64,000 bases of DNA from Eutreptiella sp. 'Long Island Sound 2002'. Its lineage: Eukaryota; Euglenozoa; Euglenophyceae; Eutreptiales; Eutreptiaceae. The stretch covers positions 5,303,131 through 5,367,130 of the forward strand of contig OZ038388.1 in NCBI GenBank assembly GCA_964036045.1, written 5' to 3'. The notes below the pieces were generated by a model. That model did no database searches, had not been told where the DNA came from, and saw only the letters and a list, made by a program, of their open reading frames with translations. Numbering within the stretch: position 1 is the first letter of the stretch; each line of letters begins with the position of its first letter. Positions 1 through 9,648 of this stretch are shown one piece after another. The position numbers and the translations under genes are program-made.

Positions 1-279
1 TTGCCTTTACACCCACCTGATCCTCCTTCGTGCATTTTGCCGTTGGGGATCTATGCTATTGGGGTCGTGGCTTCTCCCCCACGGATCAGAGCAGAAAGGC
101 CATTATCCCCCACTTGGTGGACACCTACAATATCAACGCGCACATCGCGGAGGCTTGTAGGCAAGAAGTCCATGCGGGTGAGGTTGAGGTTGAGGTTGAG
201 GCATCCCGGGGCCTGTACCGGGTTGGCCATCGTCGGAGGGCTATCGCACTCTCCTTCTACCGTGGGTGCCCACCCCTGA

Positions 280-732
280 TCAGGCCGAAATCCCAACAAA
301 TCGGCAGACCAAATTGGCGGACCAAATTTTCAGCAAAACAGGTTCCCAGTGCTTTCCGGAAGAAGATGAATGCACACAGGCTTCCACTGACTCTGTGGCC
401 AAAGACGTGGCTGCACCAGACACAACTAGAGGACCCGAAGGCACCTGCAGCCCAGAATCCACTGATTGGGGGGCTGACGACGAGGTGCTGGAAAAATGGC
501 GGCTGAAGAACACACTGCGGCGTGCAGAGTGAACACACAAGTCACAAACTGCCCCCTGACCAGCATCAGGGTACTTGTCCCGCAGAAAAATTTGATCATC
601 GCGGGACAATGAATCCCAGTGGACCACATACGCGTCTTTTTGTGGGCAGTAATAACACTTCATGGTGCCAATCTGAACAACCAGTATATAGAAAGAAAAG
701 GTATTATCCAGTGTCCCAAAGAGAATGAGCAC
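280..732 (-). CDS. hypothetical four-cysteine protein, copy 1
   Basis: This is a 150-codon minus-strand ORF in the first 1.1-kb unit. It has Cys26-x2-Cys29 (CYYC) and Cys63-x2-Cys66 (CDLC) separated by 33 residues, a spacing compatible with a zinc-binding ribbon, followed by a Ser-rich tail. Met24, just before CYYC, is an alternative start, and TTGTTCAG directly upstream of ATTGGCACCATG could be a splice acceptor, so the first 23 residues may not be coding. The same frame is open in unit 3 and frameshifted in unit 2. I do not recognise the family. It may be a transposon-derived fragment or chance; other ORFs overlap it on the plus strand. Confidence 0.3.
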   Translation of the reverse strand: MLILFGTLDNTFSFYILVVQIGTMKCYYCPQKDAYVVHWDSLSRDDQIFLRDKYPDAGQGAVCDLCVHSARRSVFFSRHFSSTSSSAPQSVDSGLQVPSGPLVVSGAATSLATESVEACVHSSSSGKHWEPVLLKIWSANLVCRFVGISA

Positions 733-1381
733 ATCTTAGAGTGCTGCCACCAAATCAGGTGACCTAGAATCCCAAAGGCCCCAACAAGTCGGCAGAACGA
801 AACGGCCAAATCACAGAAACCCCACAAATCGGTTCAATGCCAGGACCCATTGTTTTTTGCACTTTTGTGACTTGTCCCGAGGAGAAAAATGGCTTTCACT
901 GCACAAACAAAGCTTGCCGGAAGAAGATGAATGCACACAGGCTTCCACTGACTCTGTGTCGGCAAAACGAATCGGCGAATTCACAGAAACCCCGCAAATC
1001 AGCAGAACAAATGGGCAAAGTCCAGAAACCCAACAAATTGGCAGAACAAATCGGCGAAGTCGGCCGAATTCGGCCGCCGATTTGGGGGGGGGGGGAACTT
1101 TGTTGCCTTTACACCCACCTGATCCTCCTTCGTGCATTTTGCCGTTGGGGATCTATGCTATTGGGGTCGTGGCTTCTCCCCCACGGATCAGAGCAGAAAG
1201 GCCATTATCCCCCACTTGGTGGACACCTACAATATCAACGCGCACATCGCGGAGGCTTGTAGGCAAGAAGTCCATGCGGGTGAGGTTGAGGTTGAGGTTG
1301 AGGCATCCCGGGGCCTGTACCGGGTTGGCCATCGTCGGAGGGCTATCGCACTCTCCTTCTACCGTGGGTGCCCACCCCTGA

Positions 1382-1833
1382 TCAGGCCGAAATCCCAACA
1401 AATCGGCAGACCAAATTGGCGGACCAAATTTTCAGCAAAACAGGTTCCCAGTGCTTTCCGGAAGAAGATGAATGCACACAGGCTTCCACTGACTCTGTGG
1501 CCAAAGACGTGGCTGCACCAGACACAACTAGAGGACCCGAAGGCACCTGCAGCCCAGAATCCACTGATTGGGGGGCTGACGACGAGGTGCTGGAAGAATG
1601 GCGGCTGAAGAACACACTGCGGCGTGCAGAGTGAACACACAAGTCACAAACTGCCCCCTGACCAGCATCAGGGTACTTGTCCCGCAGAAAAATTTGATCA
1701 TTGCGGGACAATGAACCCAGTGGACCACATACGCGTCTTTTTGTGGGCAGTAATAACACTTCATGGTGCCAATCTGAACAACCAGTATATAGAAAGAAAA
1801 GGTATTATCCAGTGTCCCAAAGAGAATGAGCAC
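1382..1833 (-). pseudogene. frameshifted copy 2 of the four-cysteine ORF
   Basis: This is the same reading frame as in the first and third 1.1-kb units. One base is missing near 1713 (AATGAACCCAG where the other units have AATGAATCCCAG). This separates the CYYC half from the CDLC half, leaving ORFs of 101 and 125 codons in different frames. If the ORF is a gene, this copy is broken. Confidence 0.35.
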
Positions 1834-2482
1834 ATCTTAGAGTGCTGCCACCAAATCAGGTGACCTAGAATCCCAAAGGCCCCAACAAGTCGGCAGAACG
1901 AAACGGCCAAATCACAGAAACCCCACAAATCGGTTCAATGCCAGGACCCATTGTTTTTTGGACTTTTGTGACTTGTCCTGAGGAGAAAAATGGCTTTCAC
2001 TGCACAAACAAAGCTTGCCGGAAGAAGATGAATGCACACAGGCTTCCACTGACTCTGTGTCGGCAAAACGAATCGGCGAATTCACAGAAACCCCGCAAAT
2101 CAGCAGAACAAATGGGCAAAGTCCAGAAACCCAACAAATTGGCAGAACAAATCGGCGAAGTCGGCCGAATTCGGCCGCCGATTTGGGGGGGGGGGGAACT
2201 TTGTTGCCTTTACACCCACCTGATCCTCCTTCGTGCATTTTGCCGTTGGGGATCTATGCTATTGGGGTCGTGGCTTCTCCCCCACGGATCAGAGCAGAAA
2301 GGCCATTATCCCCCACTTGGTGGACACCTACAATATCAACGCGCACATCGCGGAGGCTTGTAGGCAAGAAGTCCATGCGGGTGAGGTTGAGGTTGAGGTT
2401 GAGGCATCCCGGGGCCTGTACCGGGTTGGCCATCGTCGGAGGGCTATTGCACTCTCCTTCTACCGTGGGTGCCCACCCCTGA

Positions 2483-2935
2483 TCAGGCCGAAATCCCAAC
2501 AAATCGGCAGACCAAATTGGCGGACCAATTTTTCAGCAAAACAGGTTCCCAGTGCTTTCCGGAAGAAGATGAATGCACACAGGCTTCCACTGACTCTGTG
2601 GCCAAAGACGTGGCTGCACCAGACACAACTAGAGGACCCGAAGGCACCTGCAGCCCAGAATCCACTGATTGGGGGGCTGACGACGAGGTGCTGGAAGAAT
2701 GGCGGCTGAAGAACACACTGCGGCGTGCAGAGTGAACACACAAGTCACAAACTGCCCCCTGACCAGCATCAGGGTACTTGTCCCGCAGAAAAATTTGATC
2801 ATCGCGGGACAATGAATCCCAGTGGACCACATACGCGTCTTTTTGTGGGCAGTAATAACACTTCATGGTGCCAATCTGAACAACCAGTATATAGAAAGAA
2901 AAGGTATTATCCAGTGTCCCAAAGAGAATGAGCAC
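2483..2935 (-). CDS. hypothetical four-cysteine protein, copy 3
   Basis: This 150-codon minus-strand ORF in the third 1.1-kb unit is nearly identical to the copy in the first unit, with few substitutions (for example Asn for Ile near the C-terminus, from an A/T change at about 2528). All four cysteines, CYYC and CDLC, are kept. An open frame in two of three units is weak evidence for coding because the units are so young. No family is recognised. Confidence 0.3.
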   Translation of the reverse strand: MLILFGTLDNTFSFYILVVQIGTMKCYYCPQKDAYVVHWDSLSRDDQIFLRDKYPDAGQGAVCDLCVHSARRSVFFSRHSSSTSSSAPQSVDSGLQVPSGPLVVSGAATSLATESVEACVHSSSSGKHWEPVLLKNWSANLVCRFVGISA

Positions 2936-3306
2936 ATCTTAGAGTGCTGCCACCAAATCAGGTGACCTAGAATCCCAAAGGCCCCAACAAGTCGGCAGAA
3001 CGAAACGGCCAAATCACAGAAACCCCACAAATCGGTTCAATGCCAGGACCCATTGTTTTTTGCACTTTTGTGACTTGTCCTGAGGAGAAAAATGGCTTTC
3101 ACTGCACAAACAAAGCTTGCCGGAAGAAGATGAATGCACACAGGCTTCCACTGACTCTGTGTCGGCAAAACGAATCGGCGAATTCACAGAAACCCCGCAA
3201 ATCAGCAGAACAAATGGGCAAAGTCCAGAAACCCAACAAATTGGCAGAACAAATCGGCGAAGTCGGCCGAATTCGGCCGCCGATTTGGGGGGGGGGGTGA
3301 ACTTTG

Positions 3307-3390
3307 TTGCCTTTACACCCACGTGATCCACGGGCGATGAGGAAGTCACTTCTGATTTTGTTCCCCTTAGCACGGGTGTGGGGGTGCGGC
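3307..3390. other. junction between 1.1-kb array and minisatellite
   Basis: The first 18 bases match the start of a 1.1-kb unit and then diverge. Positions 3345-3370 contain CACTTCTGATTTTG followed by TTCCCC, which matches the core of the 85-bp satellite monomer and its diverged relatives near 27300 and 28140. It may be a small relic of that family or a chance match. Confidence 0.4.
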
Positions 3391-4047
3391 TGGGCCCGGG
3401 GTTAGGGACTCTGAATCCACGCTTTGTTGCGTGGCCCCTTGAATTGGGGTGAGGGACTCTCAATCCACGCTTTTTTGTGTGGCCCCTTGAGTTGGGGTTA
3501 GGGACTCACAATCCACGCTTTATTGTGTGGCCCCTTGAGTTGGGGTTAGGGACTCTCAATCCACGCTTTGTTGCGTGGCCCCTCGAGTTGGGGTTAGGGA
3601 CTCGCAATCCACGCTTTGTTGCGTGGCCCCTTGAGTTGGAGTTAGGGACTCTCAATCCACGCTTTGTTGCGTGGCCCCTTGAGTTGGGGTTAGGGACTCA
3701 CAATTCACGCTTTGTTGCGTGGCCCCTTGAGTTGGGGTTAGGGACTCGCAATCCACGCTTTGTTGCGTGGCCCCTTGAGTTGGGGTTAGGGACTCTCAAT
3801 CCACGCTTTGCTGCGTGGCCCCTCGAGTTGGGGTTAGGGACTCACAATCCACGCTTTGTTGCGCGGCCCCTTGAGTTGCAATTGGGGACTCACAATCCAC
3901 GCTTTGTTTGCGTGGCCCCTTAAGTTGGGGTGAGGGACTCACAATCCACGCTTTGTTGCGTGGCCCCTTGAGTTGGGGTTAGGGACTCACAATCCACCCT
4001 TTGTTGCTTGGCCCCTCGAGTTGGGGTTAGGGACTCGCAATCCACGC
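3391..4047 (+). repeat. 48-bp minisatellite, array 1 (about 13.7 units)
   Basis: The unit is 48 bp and contains GTGGCCCCTTGAGTTGGGG and TTAGGGACTC followed by AATCCACGC. Because 48 is divisible by 3, one frame stays open as a 16-residue repeat (WPLELGLGTHNPRFVA and variants), but units with an extra T (near 3908) shift the frame. The array directly abuts the broken Ulp1-like gene. The same unit forms a larger array at 9649-11273. Confidence 0.95.
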
Positions 4048-5304
4048 GAGCTTTCAAATGCCGCCACCCCGCAGCAAGATGCTGTGGTGCCTGTCCTTGC
4101 CACTCCCTCCAACGTAGCCAAGCCGTCAGATGCCGGCATTCCTGAGCAGGAGGATTCCGCTATCCCTGTGGCTCCAGCACGGATTGCGACCCGCCGGACG
4201 CCCATCGATGAAACCAAGCCACTTGTGGCGGGAGATGGGTTAAGCGACAAGGACATTGTTGCGTGGCTGAACGACAAGTTGTACCACAATGAGGTCGAGG
4301 AGCCACGGGCATGGACTATGGCGGTGACATACATTGTGTCCTGCCTGAAGAGGATGAGGAAGTACGAAGATAGCAAGGGCAAGAACAATACAACCGTTGG
4401 TTTGGCTTCGAGGCAGCGCCACATATTTATTGTTAATAGTGACGATTGCGAAGGGCTCCATTGGTTTCTTTGTCCCATCGACTGCAAAGTCCCAGTATGG
4501 GCCTTCAAAGTCCACATTTGGGAGCCACTTTGTGGTAATTCTTTGGTCCGGCCAATGTTGAGACGCCTCCAATCAAAGGGTGTAGCCGCACATGCTCGGG
4601 CTTTGGGTTTTCAAGAGGATGGTTGGTCATGTGGCTATCGATAGCTGCATCTTTGTGATGAGGTGGCCAACCAAAGGGGAAGCATGGACAATGTTGTTGT
4701 TACACCTTTGCCGAAAGGATTCATCAAGGAAGCACTGCGCATCATCAATGCAGATCGCTCCGTCCGAGTCCCCGGCACCATCCCGGAGAATGGGTGGGAG
4801 GAGGAGGTGACTTGCTGGAAGCCTGGAGAATCTCCTCCTGCCCCAGCCTCCAACCTTGAGTCCCCGCCCCCATGTACTTTCCCCCTCCTCTTTGACGAAG
4901 AGGATCCTCTTTCGGAACCCGAGGGCAACATTGCTGCCTCCTCCTCGGAGCCAACGGTTGGAGAATTCCCTGCCTTCCCGGCCTCCAACTCCGAGGACGT
5001 GCCCCAAGATGGGAAGTCAGTGAAGGGCGATGTTAAGGCCCCTCCACAGACCCCGTAGTCCACTTCCTCTTCTTACCCCCCACGCCCCCCCACAAGTGAT
5101 GATGCCCGTCCATACGTGTTCATTTGTGGGAAGCTTTTCGAGATGCCCGAGGCGTACGCAAAGGGCACAGAGGGTCGGTTGGTGAACAACAAACGATTTA
5201 TTCGAGAGTTAGAAGAGTTGCTTGCGAAGGACACCCGCAACGCTTGTGCGCGGAACACAAATCCGCGTGCAAAGCCGAAGGCATCGGACACAAAGTCTGA
5301 TTGA
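4048..5304 (+). pseudogene. broken Ulp1-like (C48) cysteine protease, transposon type
   Basis: Ulp1/SENP-type proteases cleave SUMO-like modifiers, and related domains are common cargo of plant and algal DNA transposons. One plus-strand frame runs from the edge of the minisatellite to TGA at about 5302. Visible landmarks: GLHWFLCPID with the catalytic His codon at 4459; IWEPL, with Glu where the usual Asp is expected; and FQEDGWSCGY, giving the Gln-x5-Cys-Gly signature (Gln codon 4612, Cys codon 4630). TAG stops interrupt the frame at 4642-4644 and 5056-5058, while protein-like sequence continues after each (PLPKGFIKEALRIINADRS; FICGKLFEMPEAYAKGTEGR). The N-terminal part is missing, replaced by minisatellite. 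The tail is Lys/Arg-rich. It lies 125 bp before a transposon end also found at 62638. Confidence 0.75.
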
Positions 5305-5428
5305 TCTACACGCGTGTGTTTGCCGACTTCTTGTAGTTGGCCCCACACCATTATGGTTGCATGCGAAGAATGTAGTTGGCCCCTGGTGACCGGACTTAGG
5401 TGGTATCGCTGGCTTGAGCTTCGTAGTG

Positions 5429-5979
5429 GGTGGCGCCGGCAGCAATATAGTCATTTTGATACCGCTTGCCAAAGGCCGAAGGGCAAATTGCATTTTTTGT
5501 TTGCGGTCATAATGAGTGTGCTCCACGTTATTTCCGCCATCTGCCGGCGATGAGTATAAAAACCACCCTTCACGCCACGGCTCCATTGCTTTACCCAAAA
5601 TGTCCGTGGGGGCTATATGCTTCACCTCCTCCGGTAGCAATGGCAGTGGTTGGGTGGTTCTTGTGTTCCCCCCATCCCCCCCCCCCCTTTTTTTTTCTTC
5701 TTGAAAAAAGGGTTTTTTCCCCCATACGTGACTCACGCCAAAACAAAAAGTTTACGTGACTTACACCAAAAAAAAATTTCCATCGAAAAAAAAATGCGAC
5801 TTACGCCAACAAAAAAAGTTACGCAACTTACGCCAAAAGAAAAATTTTCTGTCGAAAAACAAACGCGACTTGCGCCCAAAAAAAGTTTATGCAACTTACA
5901 CTGAAAAAAAAGCAATAAATTTCTGTTGAAAAAACAACGTGACTTACGCTTATTTCCACAATCGAGCTACGCTTTCCTC
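5429..5979 (+). mobile_element. right terminal block of a DNA transposon, copy A
   Basis: It is homologous to 62151-62638 from GGTGGCGCCGGCAGCAATAT to the terminal CGCTTTCCTC. It has a GC-rich part with a poly-C/poly-T run (5680-5705), then A-rich spacers alternating with degenerate CGACTTACGCC motifs (5720-5960). The end is set at 5979 because copies A and B diverge after CTTTCCTC. No matching left end was found in 1-4047, so the copy is either cut by the window edge or truncated. With the Ulp1-like fragment just upstream, it suggests that the autonomous element carries that gene near its right end. Confidence 0.7.
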
Positions 5980-6057
5980 TACAGAACAGCTCTCCAAGCT
6001 GGAATGGGTTGGTTGAAGAATCACAAGTTTTCGGTGACCCCTAACAACCCCTGGGGA

Positions 6058-6115
6058 CCCTGGATCCAGGCTTGGGTGATCCTTTGCCCTGGATCCAGGC
6101 TTGGGTGATCCTTTG
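6058..6115. repeat. 29-bp tandem duplication
   Basis: Two perfect copies of a 29-bp sequence beginning CCCTGGATCCAGGCTTGG lie head to tail. No function is visible. Confidence 0.9.
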
Positions 6116-6279
6116 GTTACAATAGGGTTGCGTATAAACCCGTGCGGAGCCATGTAGCACCAATTAGGCCCTCCTAGTTGTGCCCACTGGGGCCTAAATG
6201 TGCCATTTTGGGCTTATTTGCACCATGGTGGGCAAAAGTTAGTTAGCCTATTGCCCTCCCGAAACGCGTTGTCGTGCAG

Positions 6280-6519
6280 GGGTCTGAGGGGGAGTACGAC
6301 GACGACGCGCGGTTGGACGTGGTGGTGCTGCCGGAGGACTACATTGCGGAGCACGACAGCGAAGACGAGGACGATGGTCCGGTCGTCGAGAACCAGGACG
6401 CGGAAAAGCGGAACCTGGGACCGCGACGGCTGTACTGCAGCCGCCACTTCCTGAAGCGCTGGCAGTGCTTTGCGGATACCGTCCAGAACTGTGGGCTCGG
6501 GGCACACAATGAGTGGAAA
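6280..6519 (+). CDS. candidate exon, acidic protein of unknown function
   Basis: The 240-bp block (80 codons) is open in one frame between an acceptor TCGTGCAG and a possible donor AAA|GTGTGTGAG. The first ~40 residues are strongly acidic (EYDDDARLD, EHDSEDEDDG). Then comes a basic, Cys- and aromatic-containing stretch (RRLYCSRHFLKRWQCFAD). Codons are GC-rich compared with surrounding non-coding DNA. No family is recognised. It could be an upstream exon of the caspase-like gene or part of a separate gene; the donor is uncertain. Confidence 0.4.
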
Positions 6520-8904
6520 GTGTGTGAGGGCCGGGGCAGTGGGCCTGTGCATGTGCCGTGTCAGGCCCTGTGCGGTGGTTTGTCATGTGCAGCAGTTGGG
6601 CACTGAAGTGACATGTACATCGTACTGCAGAGTACCGCGGTGCACATTGCACTGCAGAGGGGGGTCTTTCAAAATTACTGGACTCATCCAAATTTCTTTG
6701 CAGAACCTGCATTGCCCTCCCGCGCCCTCCACCAAGTCCACCAAGTCGCAGGAGGGCTGTGGAGGGCTGTGGAGGGGTGTCGAGGGGTGTGGAGGTGAAT
6801 GGCTCATTGCCACTTCAAGCGGGGCATTTGCCCTGAAGTAGGGGAGTTCTTGATGGGACGAAGGGGTGCGATGTTTTTTTTTGGGAAGACTGCAACTCAA
6901 CAGCCATGGGGCCTCAGGCGGAATGGGCCACGACTCATCGACGTCATGCCATGGGGCCTTTACCAGGGCTCAATGTGATTTGACGCCCTTTTTGTCTGGT
7001 TTGGCACCAACCGCCATAGTCCCCCCACGCTGCCTCCCACCGCACACCATCTCTCCTAACACCCAATCTCCTGTTGCATGGGCCGGCCCCATGTGCAGTG
7101 CACAGGCCCTCCCACTGCGTACGACCACAGAGCAGCCAGGCTCGGGTATTGCTGTCCTACAGTTTGTTGCTGAGGTACGGTGGGTGGCAGTGTCGGAGCG
7201 GGGGTGGTGGTGGCATTTGCGGCGGTGGGTGCAAAATGGCATTGCGCCAGCAAGCTTCCGCGTCGGCTGAATAATCGGCCCGTGTCAGCTAGGCACAATT
7301 TTTTGATTTTTCCATTTTGCTCTAGTTCGGCGAGCAAACTTCATCAAAGGAACCTGAAGGAAAGGTGGCGAGGCTGGGAAAAATGGGGAAAATGGGACTG
7401 GAAAAAATTGGGGAAATTGTCCCCTTTTTCTCCGATTTTTGTCCTATTTCCCATCAATTTCACACATGTTTTATACATTTCCCAAAATGTAATTTTGGCA
7501 ATTTCTCAATATGCGCAGGGTGGCCCACTCCAGGGCCTCAAAGCATGGCAACAACAAGTAGTCAACCCCACCCCACCCCAAATTGCCCCACCTGGACTCC
7601 CCCCCCCCCCCCCCCCCAATCGCCCCTCCCAGAACCCCCCCCCCCCCCTTAAGGGGGCCTCCATCCAACGGTTAGTGGGGGGCGTAGTTGGCGTCCAATT
7701 CTGAGGAGTCCCCCCCCCCCCCATGCAGTCACCAATTTGACCGCAGTCGTCCATAGCCCGCCACACGGCCTGCAGACTGTTTTCGACTCTGTTTCTTGGT
7801 CCACGGACCGTGCCGCTGAGAGACCTCCATGCACTGTCGTTTTTCCACAAATGTGGGCTTGTTTGCCATACCGAGAGCCATCCGGCTGTTATTCCTGTCC
7901 GGGGAAGAGGGCCTGCGGGCAAAGGTGCTGCAACAGAGTGCGATTGCCCCATCCCATTGCACATATTCCCCGTGTATTCCCCCTGCTGATGGGTCATTCA
8001 ATGCGGTAGTTTGCCGGGCTGATACCACTACCCCCTTCCCTGGTCCATATTGCAAAGGCTCTGCATGGGCCACAGATGGACTGCGAGTTTGGCAGCACTT
8101 TGTGCACACGTTGCCTTCACCTCGCTCCATGAATGTTTGTATGCTGCAATAGCACGCAGAGCGTTCACCTATCCAAACAGAACCCCTTGGGCGAGGGACA
8201 GGAATGTCCCGGAGGTGTTAGGCCCCCCTGTTCGTGTGGCCTTGGCACGTCAGCACACAACAAAACAAGCAGCAGCACACATGCCAGTGCACGGTGCGCG
8301 GTCCCCCTGTAAACGGTGGCCCTCCCCCGTGATACCATACGGTACGTGTGGCGTGCACGCACTGCCGATCATGTCCACATGACCTGGGCCGCCCTGCTGC
8401 ACTGGCATGCCATGGGATTGGGCTGAGGGCGACCAACAGCCCCGTAGGCAGCAACACCGCTTGGGTTGAGCTGGCCTCAGAACAATGGCACACGATGGCC
8501 GGGGCACCACAAGATCCAACCAACAGCGTTTCGGCACGACTGGAAGTGCAAATCAGGGGGCCCAACACCCCCACCTTGCCATCATATGCCCTGCAGCTCC
8601 TCCACCTTGCGTGCCCGTCTGCCGCGCACTCACTTTGCCTTTCGCCCTGTTTCCACCCTGCCACCCTGTTGCCTGACGCCTCCTCCGCCCTGCATCCTCT
8701 TCCCCCAGCGCACGCCCAGCCTATGCCCAGCTGCTGTCCCCCTGACGCCAAGTGCCGGCTTCAATGGCATCCGTAGCCGACAGTAACGGCCCGCAACCGC
8801 TTGGCAACCTCCTCCAACCGCCTGCCTAACCGCCTCTGGGACCGACTCCCAGGCCCCTTCTGATGCATCCCTGCCTACCCCCTCTGCACCGCTATTGTCC
8901 GCAG
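6520..8904. other. non-coding region with simple and C-rich repeats
   Basis: No convincing exon is seen. It holds a 10-bp-period G-rich minisatellite (6751-6795), several poly-C runs (7600-7725), a copy at about 7650-7720 of the C-rich repeat also present near 24290, and at 8745-8876 an inverted partner of 14084-14238. The ORFs here look like chance products of GC-rich sequence. Confidence 0.6.
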
Positions 8905-8955
8905 ACCACGACAACCAACGTCTTCCGCAGCACCCTCACCAAGAACAAGATTTTC

Positions 8956-9206
8956 ATGTCGCGAGCGGTGGTCGTGGGCATTGACGAGTACTGCTGCCCT
9001 CACATCCCCAACCTGCACCATTGCGTTGCGGATGCCACACGCTTGGCCAAGGAGCTCGCAGCTCTGAAGTTCGAGGTCACACTTTTATTGAGCACCAACG
9101 GTGAGTGCACACAGCAGCGCATTCTGTCGGCCATCAACAGCATGCGCAAGGCTGAGGCGCATGACCACCAGGAGATCTTGCGGGAGAACCCCAAGTCCAA
9201 GCGTCG
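8956..9206 (+). CDS. caspase-like protein (peptidase C14), exon 1
   Basis: This is the N-terminal part of a caspase/metacaspase fold. RAVVVGIDEY fits the first beta strand and loop, followed by IPNLHHCVADATRLAKELAA and FEVTLLLS, matching the usual (L)VVGIDxY...L.C.nDA..La..L...GFeVtlL layout. The start is placed at ATG 8956, a few residues before the first strand as is usual; an acceptor at 8904 or 8930 could instead add upstream sequence. The exon ends at CG|GTATGC (GT at 9207-9208), leaving two bases of a codon. The next exon at 11918 supplies the third base and continues the fold. The intervening 2.7-kb intron carries a minisatellite. Confidence 0.7.
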
Positions 9207-9219
9207 GTATGCCTGACCA

Positions 9220-9340
9220 GACTTGCCGCTAGCGTTCGCCAGGTCAGACGTGATCAGATGGAGCTGAGTGCTACCGAGTCCGACACGGGACGCAGCCAGT
9301 TCCTACTGAGCCCCGGGTGCGACAGGAGCAGATATTACCG
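9220..9340 (+). repeat. left copy of a ~120-bp direct repeat in intron 1
   Basis: It is similar, not identical, to 11551-11668; both contain CTAGCGTT, TGATCAGATGGAGC, TTCCTACTGAG and end at a TATTAC motif. The pair brackets the 48-bp minisatellite inside intron 1. Confidence 0.75.
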
Positions 9341-9648
9341 TACGGGGGGGGGGTCCTTGTATGCGACCCCCCCCCTAGCCCCCCCCCCCCCCCGGTTTTG
9401 AGAGATAGTGGGTTGGGGGCATGCCGCCAACGGCGCCCCCTTTTTTTCGCATGGTGCCAACGGCGCCCCCCTTTTTTAGTGTATGCTTCCTTTTCATCAG
9501 ACCAGTAGTGCTTTTGAGCGCCAAATTAGCAAGACGAGGCACTATACAAATGTCGTTTGTTGCGAAGTGCTTTCCAGCGGAGATGAGATAGCGCCAAATT
9601 CTTTCTGGGGCGAACGCACTGCGTTCACTCTTTCTTTCCTTTTCTTTC

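Larger units (their letters stand above)
1..3306. repeat. three tandem 1.1-kb repeat units
   Basis: Units start at 1, 1103 and 2204 (periods 1102, 1101, 1103), each with TTGCCTTTACACCCAC; a fourth begins at 3307 but diverges after about 18 bases. The units differ at only a handful of positions, for example one base deleted near 1713, a T/C change near 2447 and the length of a poly-G run before each junction. Each unit contains an internal 42-bp direct repeat (356-397 and 917-958 in unit 1) and many degenerate copies of an ACAAATCGGCAGAAC-like motif. Near identity implies recent amplification. The window starts at the unit boundary, so the array may extend leftwards. Confidence 0.95.

Noticed and set aside
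3477-3923. Protein with 16-residue WPLELGLGTHNPRFVA repeats (also 9661-11030)
   Set aside because: The frame is open only because the minisatellite unit is 48 bp; units of 49 bp shift it, and two other frames also stay open over long stretches.
5545-5570. TATA-box promoter (GAGTATAAAAACC)
   Set aside because: Copy B of the transposon end has GAGTATGAGTATGAAAACC instead, so the motif is not conserved; no gene start follows.
8050-8786. Plus-strand and minus-strand ORFs over 100 codons
   Set aside because: They overlap on both strands, are Pro/His/Cys-rich from GC-rich composition, and show no domain or splice-bounded block.
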